Source: Cephalopachus bancanus
Lineage: Eukaryota; Chordata; Mammalia; Primates; Tarsiidae
DNA length: 64,000 nucleotides
Direction of reading: 5' to 3'
Assembly (NCBI GenBank): GCA_027257055.1
Contig: JAPVLO010000205.1
Span: 5,704,001 to 5,768,000 of the forward strand
Shown in pieces: positions 34,275 to 46,264 of this stretch (positions are counted from its first letter, which is position 1; each line of letters opens with the position of its first letter). The position numbers were made by a program, and so were the translations under genes. The notes under the pieces were generated by a model. The model did not search any database. It was not told where the DNA came from and saw nothing but the letters and a program-made list of their open reading frames with translations.

Positions 34275-35995
34275 CCTATAGTATTACAATTAATCATTAT
34301 CATTTGAGTAGCTCCTGAATAAAGACTGTGGTTAAAGAATTTTAGTATTACAAAAAATATCATATAGAAGGTAATTTTGATAAACAAATTTTTAAATACA
34401 CAAATGGTGAAGCTAAGAATTATATTGCAAATATTTAAGAACTTTATTGTACAGGCACAGACAAATTAGAATGAAGGCATGGACTGGCAAAAATGGGGGC
34501 ACAGACCAGAACTTTAGGGGATGAGTTAGTCAGAATGATGTTAATTATAAACAACCAGCTTGGTTGGGCCATACTGACAGTTTGGACCACTCTTATATCA
34601 GAGGCAGTTCAAGTCATTTAATTCTATTCAGTATATTATTTCAGTGGTTTTTTATAAACTTTAGTGTTTCTCCTAGGGGTTGTAAAGATACCCTCAACAC
34701 ATACAATTTGAGTAAACTTAGTAATTTGACCAGTGAATCATCATAACAATAGCAAATGGTTATTACCTGCCTTCTCAGTGTCAAACACTCCCTAAGATAA
34801 CCAAGCATTCTTAGTTGAGTAATACATAAACCTTGTCTTGCAGGGATCATGAACTATAGAATCTTCTTGATTTTTATTTTATCCTTTAGTAAAATAACAG
34901 TCTAGTAGTCAATTAAAGGCAGAACTCCTTCACAATATCTATAATTTGATTTTTCTCTTTGAAAGGAAAATTCATTCTAAAGAACTTACTATCACTACTT
35001 CCAAAACATAAACATTCCTTCCACTAGAATGATCTTCCTTACTGAAGGAGGTTTCAGGCAATAAAAGAAGTTACTACTGAAATGTGATTAATCAAGTCAC
35101 TATACATATTTAAAAGAACCAATATGAGTTCTACAGAGGGTTGGCTATTATCCAGACTCACTTTTCCCTCAAACTTTGGTAATATTCTAAAAGGACACAT
35201 ACACGTGGTTTTTAGGCCTACATACTATTCCCAAAAAGCCATGTCTGCTAAGTAAAATGTTCAAGCATGTGCTGAATTATCATCTTGCAGAGGTGGAATA
35301 GAGACAATCCCTTCAATGGGAAGAAGAGGAGACTAGGTAGCCAACTTCCCTTACAGAACTGACACCATGATCTCATGGCCTATGATCTTTTTATTGGATG
35401 ATAGGTTCACAGGTGGTTATTTATTATGCTTTTTAACTTGAATATTTGTCACACACATTCTTTTGTAGGTATTAAAATTTTTATAACAATATTTTTGAAA
35501 AATACAGCTAAATTATAGAATATAATATTAGGAAGTAATCAAAACAATCCTAAATTACGTGTCATTTCTTTACTCTATAGACCTTACTGAGTTACCTATT
35601 GATCCTTTAATCAAAGCCTTGTGATTACCCGAAGAGAAATTATGTGGTTGCCCACATGAAAGTGGGTAAAGAGAGAAAAGCAGAGACTGAGGGAAGAACT
35701 AGTAAAGAGAAAAGAGAAGGGAGAGTTGGCTGTGGTCTAGTTGTCCAGTAGGGGAGAAAGAGGTCATCATTGCAGGATCTTCTAGGGTTGCCAGTGCAAT
35801 GTCTGAAAGCTAAAGAAGAAGGCATTCGCGCAGCAGAAAGCTTGAAGATCTGCTGTTTAAAACATCAAGATAGATTTCAGTCTATAGTCTGGAGATCCAG
35901 AACGGAACATGACAGAAAAGCCTGTAAGTTGAGTTAGGATTTAGAAAAGAAATAAAGAAATCTCTACATTTCCAGGTATTACTAGAATCACACCA
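34275..35995. other. Unique AT-rich sequence
   Basis: No gene, RNA or confident repeat seen. Confidence 0.5.
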
Positions 35996-35999
35996 CTTC

Positions 36000-36390
36000 T
36001 AAACTCCAGCTGAGCTGTATTCTTTCTTCACTACTACTTCAGCTGCCTGAGACACTCTTTCCTCCTCCCTTATCCTTTCTTGCTAATTCTACTAATATTT
36101 CTTCCCCAGAGAATCATTTTCTGAAGCACAAATCTGGATGAGGGGCTTCTTTTGTACTTGCTCCATTGCACTCTGCATTTTGATTTATGACACCCAAGGC
36201 ATGTATAATTAAATGCTTCAGCTTCAGCATCTATCTCTAAAATTGTATATGTGTAAGTTCCAGAGCAGCAGAAGCTGCTTTCTTATTCATCCCTGTACCT
36301 CTAGGGCCTAATACAGAGCCTGGCACATAGAAAATACTCAATATATTTATTAAATATATGAATGATGAATGAGTGAATGAATAAATGAAA
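36000..36390 (+). mobile_element. L2 3' end with terminal tail
   Basis: 'gcagcagaagctgctttctt', 'gggcctaatacagagcctgg' and 'cacatagaaaatactcaata' match the L2 3' UTR. It ends in 'gaatgagtgaatgaataaat', the TGAA-type L2 tail. Confidence 0.8.
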
Positions 36391-36626
36391 GCATTGCCTC
36401 TGGAACATCCAAACAGATATATCTAGTAGATGGTTGGAATTATCATTCTAAGATGACAATAAAGATTGAGGAGTCATCAGTTTACAAGCAGTGATGAAAT
36501 TCATAGGAGAGAATAAATCTCACAGGGAGAATAAAATTGCAGGAGACTGAAAACAAACAAGGGGTATAGATCCCTTGGAAGCAATTGCGAAAACTTGCTC
36601 AGAAAATATGAGTGCAGCCTGGATAG

Positions 36627-37470
36627 TGGTTAAGTGCTCAGATTGTTTTAGTCAAAAAGACTGACTTTTAATCTTAACTCCGGTTCTTGCTGTGTGAACT
36701 AGGAAAGCATCAGGAGCTCAGCTGAGCTGGAGAGAGCTAAGCTGCCGGGTCTCAGGGTAGCTGATTAAAGCAACAAGCCAAAAATGAAAGTGACAGTCAA
36801 GCCTTTAATCATTTCCTGCAATAGTATAACCAACAGGCTAAAGTGGAAAACAGAGAAAGCCCTGGCTCTCCCCTGTCCCATTCCATTCACCCATGAAATG
36901 TCACAGTGGTCAAGGATAAAGTGGATCACATAGATTCTGGGGTCATCTTATTGCTGAGAAATCCCCAAACCAAAGGCTGTAGAGAGATGAGAGAATAAGA
37001 ACAAAGGGCTAGGAGTTGAACAGGACTGAGTATGAAGTCATGGCAGGGACAAATGTCTTCAAGTTTTCTCCCCTTCCCCCACAAGGAGGTTTCAGCAGGG
37101 GTGTCTGAGGGTGGCCTCTGCCATAGGTCCCATATAAAGAGAGCTCTGAATGATGACACCTGGACTAGGAGTGCAACTATGCACAAAAGCAGGGCCAGCC
37201 AAAGGGACCTGAGGCCTTGACTGCAACTTTCTTTAGAAATAACACTTCACTGGATGTGCACCAAGTTCAGCGTAGGGAGGGCAGCTTTTCCCGAAGAAGC
37301 CTGCCGGGCAAAGGCCAACCCTCAAAAAAAAAAAAAAATTACGGATAGGTTTTTGGCCAGGAGCCAAACTACTCAGCAAGTTACTTGAACTCTCTAAATC
37401 TCAGTGTCCTGATCTACGGTTTCTCATGAGTTGCTGTAGAAACTTTGCTAAGTGCTTGATATATAGGCAG
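36627..37470 (+). mobile_element. MIR SINE split by a 0.67-kb insertion
   Basis: The left half (36627-36709) has 'gatagtggttaagtgctcag' and 'gttcttgctgtgtgaacta'. The right half (37377-37470) resumes with 'agcaagttacttgaactctc' and ends 'tgctaagtgcttgatatata'. The halves join at the expected point of the MIR core, so the DNA between is an insertion. Confidence 0.7.
36710..37376. mobile_element. Unidentified insertion in a MIR, LTR-like
   Basis: About 667 bp, clearly less AT-rich than its neighbours. On the minus strand it has a TATA-like ctttatatggg (about 37127-37137) and a downstream ATTAAA (about 36764-36769), the order expected of an LTR. A run of A residues is at 37325-37339. I cannot name a family, and no target duplication is evident. 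Frames at 36926-37186 (-) and 37032-37220 (+) carry no domain. A retrocopy is an alternative. Confidence 0.4.
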
Positions 37471-37744
37471 TGTTCCAGAAATGAGAGCATATAGGAGCAG
37501 GCCAGAGGAGAGGACACCCATGGGACTAAGAGAGCAGAGGCCAAGAAGGGCATGACTGAAAATCATCTGTCTCAGCCCACGACTAAGTCATTCATAACCT
37601 CAGAAGAGTAGTTTCAGTGGAGCAAAGACAAGGAAAATCAGAGTGCAATAGGTTATTAGCAAACAGAAGGCAAAGGAAGGAGACAGGAAGTGTCCACTAG
37701 TCTATGAAGAGGTTGGTGAAAGTGAGAACCCGTGTGCAGCTGAT

Positions 37745-40365
37745 GAAGATGCATGAGACTGTACAGCTGTCATCTGATTTGTAAGGAGTTTGTCCCCATG
37801 CAACCTTAAACTGCAATAAAGTTATTGATTGATATGCTTTTAAAAGGTAACTGAGTACATTGTTTTTGAGAAGATGGAAACTATTGCAGGGCAGGGAAGA
37901 GAAAGAGCTTCAGGACCTGGGGTGAGGCCTTCTGAGTGGAGTCCTAGGCAGTGACAGCTGCGAGTCATGCAAAAGCAATGATGTGGATGTAACCACAGAG
38001 CCTGGGGTTGGAAGATTCATTCCAGATGGGCAGGCTTCCCCTCAGGATCTCCCATTTATCTTTTATCCTGCCTAAAAGACCATGCACTTTCCACCATGAC
38101 TAACCCTCTTCAGTACATCTGCCAGCTTTTATCCCCGGAAAGCCTGGGCTGTGACAGTCCTTATCCCTGTCACTCGCTGTTTCTATAAACTAAGTCTTGC
38201 TTCTGTTCAGCAGACTGAGAAACGTCACAGACCCATATTTGTACAGAATTTACAAAAATCAATTCTGCATAATGTATTACTATTAAGATTTTTGAGACTA
38301 GGAACAATCCGTGGTTCATCTCTAAACACTGAGCCATCAAGAGAAATTAGCTGTTACTTTAAAGAGGCAGAAACAAAAACAAAAACATGAAATTCCCATT
38401 ATAGTACTAAGACCAAAGGAGAAAGCTAACTTACGATCATAGACTTTCCATGGAGGATGTGAATCATCGTATATTAGAGCCTATGTAATATGATTCATTA
38501 TACTTTTTATTTGAGATTATTTCCAAGGCTTTCAGGTACACCGAGTCCAAAGACTTTTCTTTGTCTTAAAGTACCAAGTGAGACACATGAAGCTCAGTAA
38601 CCCTTAAAGTTGTGACTTAAATCATCTGTATTTTTGCATGAAAAGGCAAGCGTAGGACACAGCACAACCAATGTAAACTATTACATGAAATAATTTAATC
38701 ACGTACAACTCAATGGGTTTTTGCCTGCTTCCATTTTGCTCCTGTTTCTTTAGTAGACTATCATTTTCTGCCTCTGCTGTTTACAGGAATACAGTTTATT
38801 TCAAAAGCAAGATTTTTCTTGGCACTCAACTCATCCATGACTTTATTGTTGAATATTTTTTTTAATGTTATAACTCAACTCTTTGTGTGGCTAAAATGGC
38901 TAAGGCTCTTTTATGTTGTTGTTCTTATTTCTCTCCCCATCAAACATTCTGACCGCTGCTGTCAAAATCTGATAATAAATGAAGATTTCTCCCACAGTGG
39001 ACCTCTTATAACCATGGCAACTCCATCAGCAGCTAATGGCCACGTTACAAAAACGCTTTTGAAAAGGACAGCTTCTCACATTGCTGTGGTACAAAGTCCT
39101 TTCCTTACCTTCTCTCCATAATGATACTAAGAAAACAACACATCCCAAGCAAACATTTGCTTTGTTGTACACATGTGAGGTAACTTTAAAAAATCAAAAA
39201 AATAAAAGAGAAAACTACAAATAATAAAAGAGAAATGTTATTTGAAAGCATAGCACTAAAGTGGAGAATGATGTTGATGGCTTAGCAGCATTAACAACAC
39301 ATTTTTACCTTTTTTACAATGAAAATCAATGCAGTTATTGCTTAAGAATTTGAGAATTTTTGTTGCTGTTATTTCATTCTACCATCAAACCAGGGACATT
39401 TTCTAGAATGCTTGTTTTAGGCTTCATAGTAATGATCTCTCTGAGCAATTGGTCACTTGTGAGAAATGCAGTAATATGCACACACTGATATTCTTCTTTT
39501 CTGTCAGATTGAGACTTGCATGCTCTTTTATCTGTCCTTGAGAGAACCCCAGAGTAAAATCAGTATATGGGCTCTTCAGTCTGCCTCACATGCATTCCCA
39601 CAGTGCCAAAGCAACAGAAATAACTGTCTGAACTCTGGTCTTAGGCAATCAGAGATGCTCTGACTTCCTTGTTTATAAAGTAGACCAAAACTAGTTTCTA
39701 ATGCAGAAATTGTTCCTGAGTGCCTGCTTCCAAAATGGCCTGCTTATTAAAACAAAGGAGGATGTATTCTACATTAACTTCCTGTTAAAATTATGCATCT
39801 TCAAAATGAAAATAATAGTCATTCAAATTAAGCTCTCTACCTGCATTTATCCATTCTTCCATCTATTCATCCATCCCTCCTTCTATCCACCCATTCATTC
39901 ATCCATCTATTGATCTATCTATCTCTCTACCTACCTACCCTACATACTTTATAGATATATATCCATGGAAAGGGACTTCCTCAAAGAACTCAGAGCTTGA
40001 GTTTTATTTTGTTTTTTTCCCAATTTTCCTTCAACTATTAATCGTGATCTACAAGTAACTACAGATTAAAACTCAATGTCAGGTTTCCAAATCTGCAGTA
40101 TCTGTCAGTGCCAGTGACACTGATATTAGGCACATTTCATAAATGTAAATAATGATCTCCCTCTGAGATTTTCAGAATTTAATAGTCTATGTAGAACAGA
40201 CATAAGAGTAAGGATGTCTCAGGCCACAGAGCAAGGAGCAAAGCTAATTTTCATTACCCATCATTTCAGTTTGATTTTTACCTTGCCCCAAACTTTTTTT
40301 TAATGCTTCCCAATGGTATTATAGCTATGTAAAGTTCTTTAATCATACTGGATGGCTTAAGAGTT
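37745..40365. other. Unique sequence, no gene supported
   Basis: A 100-codon frame at 38819-39121 and smaller ones show no domain or exon signature. A degenerate tetranucleotide repeat lies inside and is listed separately. Confidence 0.45.
39849..39937. repeat. Degenerate (ATCC/ATCT)n tetranucleotide repeat
   Basis: 'catccatccctcc', 'ccattcattcatcc', 'atctatctatctctc' and 'ctacctacctacc' follow one another. It is a diverged microsatellite. Confidence 0.9.
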
Positions 40366-40369
40366 AAGA

Positions 40370-40661
40370 TCTAGGCTGGGCACAGTGGCTCACACCTATA
40401 ATCCCAGCACTTTGGGAGGCTGAGGTGAGAGAATTGCCTGAGCTCATGGGTTTGAGACCAGCCCAGGCAACTTGGCGAGACCTCATCTCCACAACAAATC
40501 AAAAAACTAGCCAGGCGTGGTGACACATGCCTATTGTTCCAGCTACTTGGAAGGCTGAGGCAGAAGGATCGCTTGAGCCCAGCAGGTCGAGGCTGAAGTG
40601 GCCCTGAGCGTGCCACTGCACTCCAGTCTGGGTAACAGAGTGAGACTCCACCTCAAAAAAA
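40370..40661 (+). mobile_element. Alu 1 of a same-site doublet
   Basis: Full dimer from 'ggctgggcacagtggctc' to 'gactccacctcaaaa', with linker 'acaacaaatcaaaaa' and right arm 'agcccagcaggtcgaggc'. It is flanked by aagagttaaga at 40359-40369 and 40662-40672. It is closely related to the other young Alus but has a few more substitutions than its neighbour's consensus-like parts. Confidence 0.95.
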
Positions 40662-40673
40662 AAGAGTTAAGAC

Positions 40674-40938
40674 AGCCGGGCTTGGTGGCTCAGCCTGTAA
40701 TCTCAGTGCTTTGGGAGGCTGATGAGTGGATTGCCTGAGCCGCAGGTTCAAGACCTCATCTCTACAATAAATCAAAAAATTAGCCAGGTGTGGTAGCGCG
40801 CACCTATAGTTCCAGCTACTTGGAAGGCTGAGGCAGAAGGATCACCAGAGCCCAGCAGGTCAAGGCTGTGGTGGCCGGGAATGTGCCACAGCACTCCAAT
40901 CTGGGTGACAGAGTGAGATTCCAACTCAAAAAAAAAAA
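40674..40938 (+). mobile_element. Alu 2 of a same-site doublet
   Basis: It starts 'agccgggcttggtggctc', has linker 'acaataaatcaaaaa', and ends 'gattccaactc' plus a pure A-tail. It is flanked by aagagttaaga at 40662-40672 and 40939-40949. It is slightly short in the left arm: bases are missing around 'gaggctgatgagtgg' and 'gagccgcaggttcaagacc'. It was inserted at the target duplication of Alu 1, or the reverse. Confidence 0.95.
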
Positions 40939-40949
40939 AAGAGTTAAGA

Positions 40950-43135
40950 CCTCCTTAGATTTGCGTTGAAACTCTCTTCTTTCTGCAAATTACTCAAATT
41001 CACTTAATCTCAAAGCATTCATTTGTAAAACCAGAGTTCCCTTCAGATGGCAACTGGGAATAATAGTTGACTTAATACATATTAAAACACCCAGCTCTGT
41101 AAGTGGAAGCCATTAAATTCTCCATGAATGCTTTTTCCCCACTCTTTTCCTACCCATCATTCCTGACACTTGCTTTGTTCTTTTTCATGTAAATAAGTAG
41201 TCATAAGATTAGACTCACCTCTCTGATTTGCTCACCATTTGATAACCCATTTTTATAAGTGTGTAAAATGATTCGCTATCTGCTAAAACAAAGCAAGTTG
41301 AGCTGTTGACTGCAAGGTTGTCTGTGTTGAGTTTTGGTTTTCCTGATTGAAATCAAAAGTTACAAAATTTGATAATAGACATAAAATCACTACCACAAAA
41401 ATGCCAGTCATTTCCGTTAATATTAAATTTGAAATCACAAAACATGAGGCTTCCCTTTTGGACTGGTTCACCAAATGTATGCAAAGAATGAACTTGGAGG
41501 GTGCTATCACTGACAGCTCAGATGACAGACTGGGGCCTGATCTTATTTATCGCAGTGGTGAGAGTATATCAGGCTAGTAAGAAAACACAAATAGCAACAA
41601 ATAAAGATGTCAGGATGTTCCACAGGAAAAGTTCGTTTAAAAATGTTTAAGGCAAATTTCAGAGAAAGGTTCAATAGCAAACATTGCAAATCATTCATTT
41701 TTGCCCTGACACAGAAAATTCTATCCTTTGGAAGGCACCAGGATAAATGTGAAGCTTTTAGTAAAATATTTTGTGTGACTGCAAAAGAAACATTAAAACA
41801 AAAATAGTAAGTCTTTGTCACCAACTCATTTTGAAGTGTAGTCATCCAAGTAGAATATGCAGGTATGACTTTTGGAAATATCAGTAAAGCCTGAGTTCAT
41901 GAAACAAGCATCGTCAAACTGCAAGCAAACATTGTCAAATCAGAGCCCAGGGCTGTTAGTTCAGTAAGAGACAAAGCCTAAATGAGTCATTTAGAAAAGA
42001 TAAAAGACCAAAGGGGGAAAAAACGTTGTTCTATAACTAAGCAACTTGAATCAATGTACAAAGTCACTAATTCTCTAAGTATACATTTGACTATACAAAG
42101 GAGTCACTGTGTTCATCCAGTGTTTTCCAATAGTCATGAGCCTTTGTTATTCAAATAGAACTTTTGCCTTTCTGTCATGACTCTTGCCCTTCCACACTTT
42201 ATGCAACCTAAAGAAAGTAGTATGTGTACAATCAACAATTTGTTTTCCACGAATGATTTTATTTTTTCTTTCAAAGGCCAAGTCTTCTGTTGGAATAAAA
42301 AATAAAATCACCAATTCTTTATTTAAATCTCTTTATATCCTATCTAAGACTCCATATTATATAGGAAAACTGATATTGCCTCTTTGGAAAATGTAATTTT
42401 CCCTACATTGATCAATGTAACTCTGGTTCTTTACAAAAATGATGAAATGTTTCCAGTTCAAAAATTATGATTTAAAATAAAAAAGGCATTAAATAATAGG
42501 TTACCGTGGAGAATGTGAGCACAGTTTCTTTAGGGCAACGTTGACATTGCCTAGTCAATAAAATGTTTTCTTCTGTATTAACTCATTTGGTGGAAACAAA
42601 TTTAGGGTGAACCAATATACATGACCACCCTTATGAAAACTCAGATTTGTTATTGTTTTCTTAGGTGAGTGTTGAGAAGCAATTTTTCTTTTTCTGTTTT
42701 GTTATTGTTGCTGTTGTTATTGAAGTTCTTCATGATGACATCCACTGACATATGCCCAGCATTCTGTATACTATGCAGGGAAACTAACTCAGTGTATTAT
42801 GGAGAAAACTAATTTAGCAGAGAATGGAGAAAAAAAACAAAACTAGGAAAGAGGAAAGGAGGGAAAGTCATTTTGCAATTTAGTATAATCTAAGTACCAA
42901 CACCATATTTCTATTCAAAAAAGAAAAAAGAAAAAAAGATTGCTTTGCTTGTCTTGGAAGAATTCTGTTTATCAAATACATACAATTTTATTTTTAAAAA
43001 TTCCCTTTCTAAGAGATTCCTGAGGTTTCCTGTTTTGGCCAGAGCTATACATGACAATGACTAGTACACAGCTGATAATAAATAATGAAAGAATCAGTAA
43101 ACATGACCTCATAGAAATGTCTTTATTTTTTTAGA
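40950..43135. other. Unique AT-rich sequence
   Basis: Overlapping short frames on both strands between 41283 and 41845 have no recognisable domain. No confident repeat. A purine-rich run lies at 42919-42940. Confidence 0.45.
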
Positions 43136-43139
43136 TCTA

Positions 43140-43385
43140 ACATAGCACTTACTCTGGTGCTAGGCACTGCTCTAAGCAACCCACAGATTTTAACTCATCT
43201 GATCCTTATAGCAACCTCAGGAGATGCATTCTGTTATTAGTCCGTCTTAACAAGTGGAGAAATTGGAGCAAAAAGAAGTCATCTGTCCAAGATTGCACAG
43301 CTAGCAATAACGGAACCAAACTTTAAACCAAGCATTTTAGCTTCTGAGTCCATGCCCTACTCCCCATTAACCAATACTGCCTCAG
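43140..43385 (-). mobile_element. MIR SINE, antisense, nearly full length
   Basis: 'gtgctaggcactgctctaag', 'ttttaactcatctgatcctt', 'caagattgcacagctagcaa' and 'ccattaaccaatactgcctc' follow the reverse complement of MIR throughout. Confidence 0.9.
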
Positions 43386-43909
43386 TGTAATGTCTTGCAG
43401 GACCTAAGCCTGCTTAAATTACAGTGTTAAATTGCAGTAGGCTCCTCGAGGTTGTACTGATAGTCATCCAAAATTTGAGATAGATAGTCTATTGGGATAG
43501 ATATTCTATAATAATGATGGATTACTATCTCCCCTTCCACCTGATCTCATTGCTGTTGGAAAAGAAATTTGATTATTTTTAGTAATTTAGGATAATACCA
43601 TTAAATCTAAGAAAAGTTATAAAGACAGTCCATGTTAGATTAAGAATGTATTTTTAAATCTCACCTCATGCATGTATATTTATCAATAAACTCAGTTTCA
43701 TCATTAAAAAAATCTAAGAAAAATAAAAGTCTGAAGGGACACAGCTTCATTTTTTTATTATTATGCTTATGGTAAGCTTGCAGTTTGTTTCCTTATTTTT
43801 GCCTAGACTTGCTCAAAAAAACAAAAAATCAGTGAGCCCAAAAACTGAGGCTATGGATGAACTTTGATTTAAGGGACTTAAAAATGGCTACCAGAACTTC
43901 CTCACCGAG

Positions 43910-44122
43910 GCAATGGGTTGAGCTTTGGAATCAGACAACTTTGAGGTTGTGTCCTGACTCTGCCATTTGCCATCTTGTGTAGCCTTAAGAGATTAAGAGT
44001 TCTTAATCTCTTAACTCCTAATGATCCTCAGCTGTAAAATGGAATTACTAATGTAATTTCCTGGGTTGTTGGAGAATTTACACATTAGGCCATAGTAAAG
44101 GTTTAAAGAATGTTAGTTTCTT
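43910..44122 (+). mobile_element. MIR SINE
   Basis: 'gagctttggaatcagacaac', 'gtgtcctgactctgccattt', 'cagctgtaaaatggaattac' and 'gttgttggagaatttacaca' follow the MIR order. It contains a 14-bp perfect inverted repeat (43985-44014). Confidence 0.85.
43985..44014. repeat. Perfect 14-bp inverted repeat, 2-nt spacer
   Basis: ttaagagattaaga, then gt, then tcttaatctcttaa. A potential cruciform or hairpin lying inside a MIR core, where the consensus has only one such arm. Confidence 0.95.
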
Positions 44123-44298
44123 TCCCTTTATAGTGACACTATTACGACTACAATTATATTTTCAAGTAAAATGGAGTCTTCATGACAAGTTATCCCCATC
44201 TGCAAATCTCTGCAAATAACTTTTTAAGATACCAAAGATTTTGTGAACAGTAAACATCTGTGAACTTTATTATAGCTATATTAGATCGATCGACAGAT

Positions 44299-44340
<42 letters not shown>
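44299..44340. repeat. (GATA)n microsatellite
   Basis: About ten uninterrupted GATA units, preceded by a degenerate 'gatcgatcgacagat'. Confidence 0.95.
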
Positions 44341-44341
44341 A

Positions 44342-45085
44342 CAGAATAGATTGTCATGATTCTACCTTCTACATCTCAAACCTCATTATCATAAGATTTG
44401 CCTTAGAAATACAAAGGGTATCATCAATAAAAAGGTCACATTTAAAATGTTTGAGTTTCCATTACCATATTAAACATTAAATAGGGCAACCCCTTCGAAT
44501 TCCCTACCACTGTGGGAGTTTCTCTGTCCTCTCAATAAATCCTACTTTCTAAAAACACAAAACAAAACAAAAAACATTAATTAAATATTTTAGATTATTT
44601 AGTTCAGTAAATAGTCAATTTCCTCCTACAAAGGCACTTTTATTAATGTTTCCTCTATTGACCTTTGTACTGAAAGATGCTATCTCTCAAGAAAACTGAA
44701 TTTATCTGTTAATGCTTAATTTAGTTCCTGTTTCCATACTAAAATCAGGTATACTGCTATAGTCAAGTTTCTTATCAGCATTGAAACCACCAGTGTTCCC
44801 ACACTTAGTTGATATAATTCCAATCAAAAGCAAATAAATTTGACATATTTGCTCATCTTTATAGTCTCCTTGCATTCTAATTGTGTAGACTGTATTACTA
44901 TTCATCAGTTCATATCCCTGATGGAAGATTATGTTTCCAAGCCCTGATAAATTCAGGTATGGCCATATGTCTTGCTTTGGCCAAAAATATGGACAGATTG
45001 GAGTGTGTCAATTCCAAGTGGACATTTTAAGAGTAGAGTTTAGAGCTGAGACCTAGAGGATTAATAGATATTAGCCAGGTAAAGA
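44342..45085. other. Unique AT-rich sequence
   Basis: No gene or confident repeat. A frame at 44702-44905 (-) has no domain. Confidence 0.5.
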
Positions 45086-45089
45086 GTGG

Positions 45090-46260
45090 AGAAAACCTAT
45101 TCTAGACAAAGAATAGCATGTGATAAGCCTCAGAAAATAGATTGGCTAAACCAATCTCATTTTAGATCAGTGTGATTAAAGAGTGGAAAGCCATTTGGAG
45201 AACAATGAGGATAAGGTGCAGTGGTAGGAAGTAGTCAGATGGTGCCAACTTATTGGCCGTATCAAGGACTTTATATTTTATAACAAGAACAATCAGAAGC
45301 CATAGAAAGGTTATAAGCATGGAAGTGACATGATCCAATTTAGTTGTGTAAAGCGCTCTCAGGAGTTTGTGTGCAGAACAAATTGGAAAAGGGGATGATG
45401 GAACATCTTAGACCAGATAAAAGACTAAAAAAAAAAAAAGGCTAATGTGATAATCCAGGCTAGAATTGATAGTGGCATGAACCAGAGCAATGACTGTAGA
45501 GATGCAAGAAGAGGGTAGATTTTAAATATATCTAGGAGCAGAAATAATAGATGCTTAATAGAGTTGATGATAGACTGTAGAGATGGAAGAATAAGGTGTG
45601 AAGGATGACTTTGTGGCTCTAGGTTAAACTTCATTTATGATGAAAGGAACAATTTACAGATGAGCAAACCTGGAGAAGCAGATCAAGCATATTTACCCTG
45701 AGAACATAACGTGGAGAGCCTGCTGAGCAGTTGGTACTTAGAGAAGCAGTCCAGACAGGTAACTAAATTTGGGATTTATCAACATGTAGATAGTACTTAA
45801 AGCCATAGGAACTAATGACATCATTTAATTATTTATTTATTTATTTTTATTTTTGAGTCGGAGTCTCACTCTGTTGCCCAGGTTGGAGTGCAGTGGCACG
45901 CTCACGGCCAACGCAGCTTGAACCTGCTGGGCTCAGGTGATCCTTCTGCCACAACCTTCCATGTAGCTGGAACTACAGGTGCGCACTACCACTCCTGGCT
46001 TTTTTTATTTTTTGATTTATTTTAGAGACGAGGTCTCATCAAGTTGTCAGGCTGGTCTCAAATCCCTGAGGTCAGGCAATCCTCTCTCCTCGGTCTCCCA
46101 AAGTGCTGGGATTACAGGCTTGAGCCATCATGCCCAGCAATGAAATTATTTACAGAGTATAGAAGGATAAGAGAATAAAAGAGCACTTACTACCCAGGTC
46201 TTAGTAGCTCTAACATTCAATCAGAGAAAGGAAAAGGAATGTGACAGAAAGACTGAGAAC
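45090..46260 (-). mobile_element. Long L2 LINE copy, antisense, split by an Alu
   Basis: 'caatcagaagccatagaaag', 'agcatggaagtgacatgatc', 'taatccaggctagaattgat', 'gaaggatgactttgtggctc' and 'acatgtagatagtacttaaa' occur in the order expected for the complement of the L2 ORF from its 3' part to the RT catalytic region. The Alu at 45829-46138 interrupts it. Confidence 0.7.
45829..46138 (-). mobile_element. Dimeric Alu (young-type features) inside L2
   Basis: The tail end is a TTTA-rich tract (45829-45854), followed by 'gagtcggagtctcactctgt', both arms and 'gcccagc' at the right. Middle linker and right arm ('gaacctgctgggctc') are of the younger type. The flanks share an imperfect 'taattattta' / 'aaattattta'. 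Confidence 0.9.
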
Positions 46261-46264
46261 AAAG

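Larger units (their letters stand above)
36405..37740 (-). mobile_element. L2 LINE, antisense, split by MIR
   Basis: About 36405-36560 ('gaacatccaaacagatatat', 'gaggagtcatcagtttacaa') and 37490-37740 ('agtttcagtggagcaaagac', 'aatcagagtgcaataggtta') match two successive segments of the complement of the L2 RT. The MIR at 36627-37470 separates them. Confidence 0.55.
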
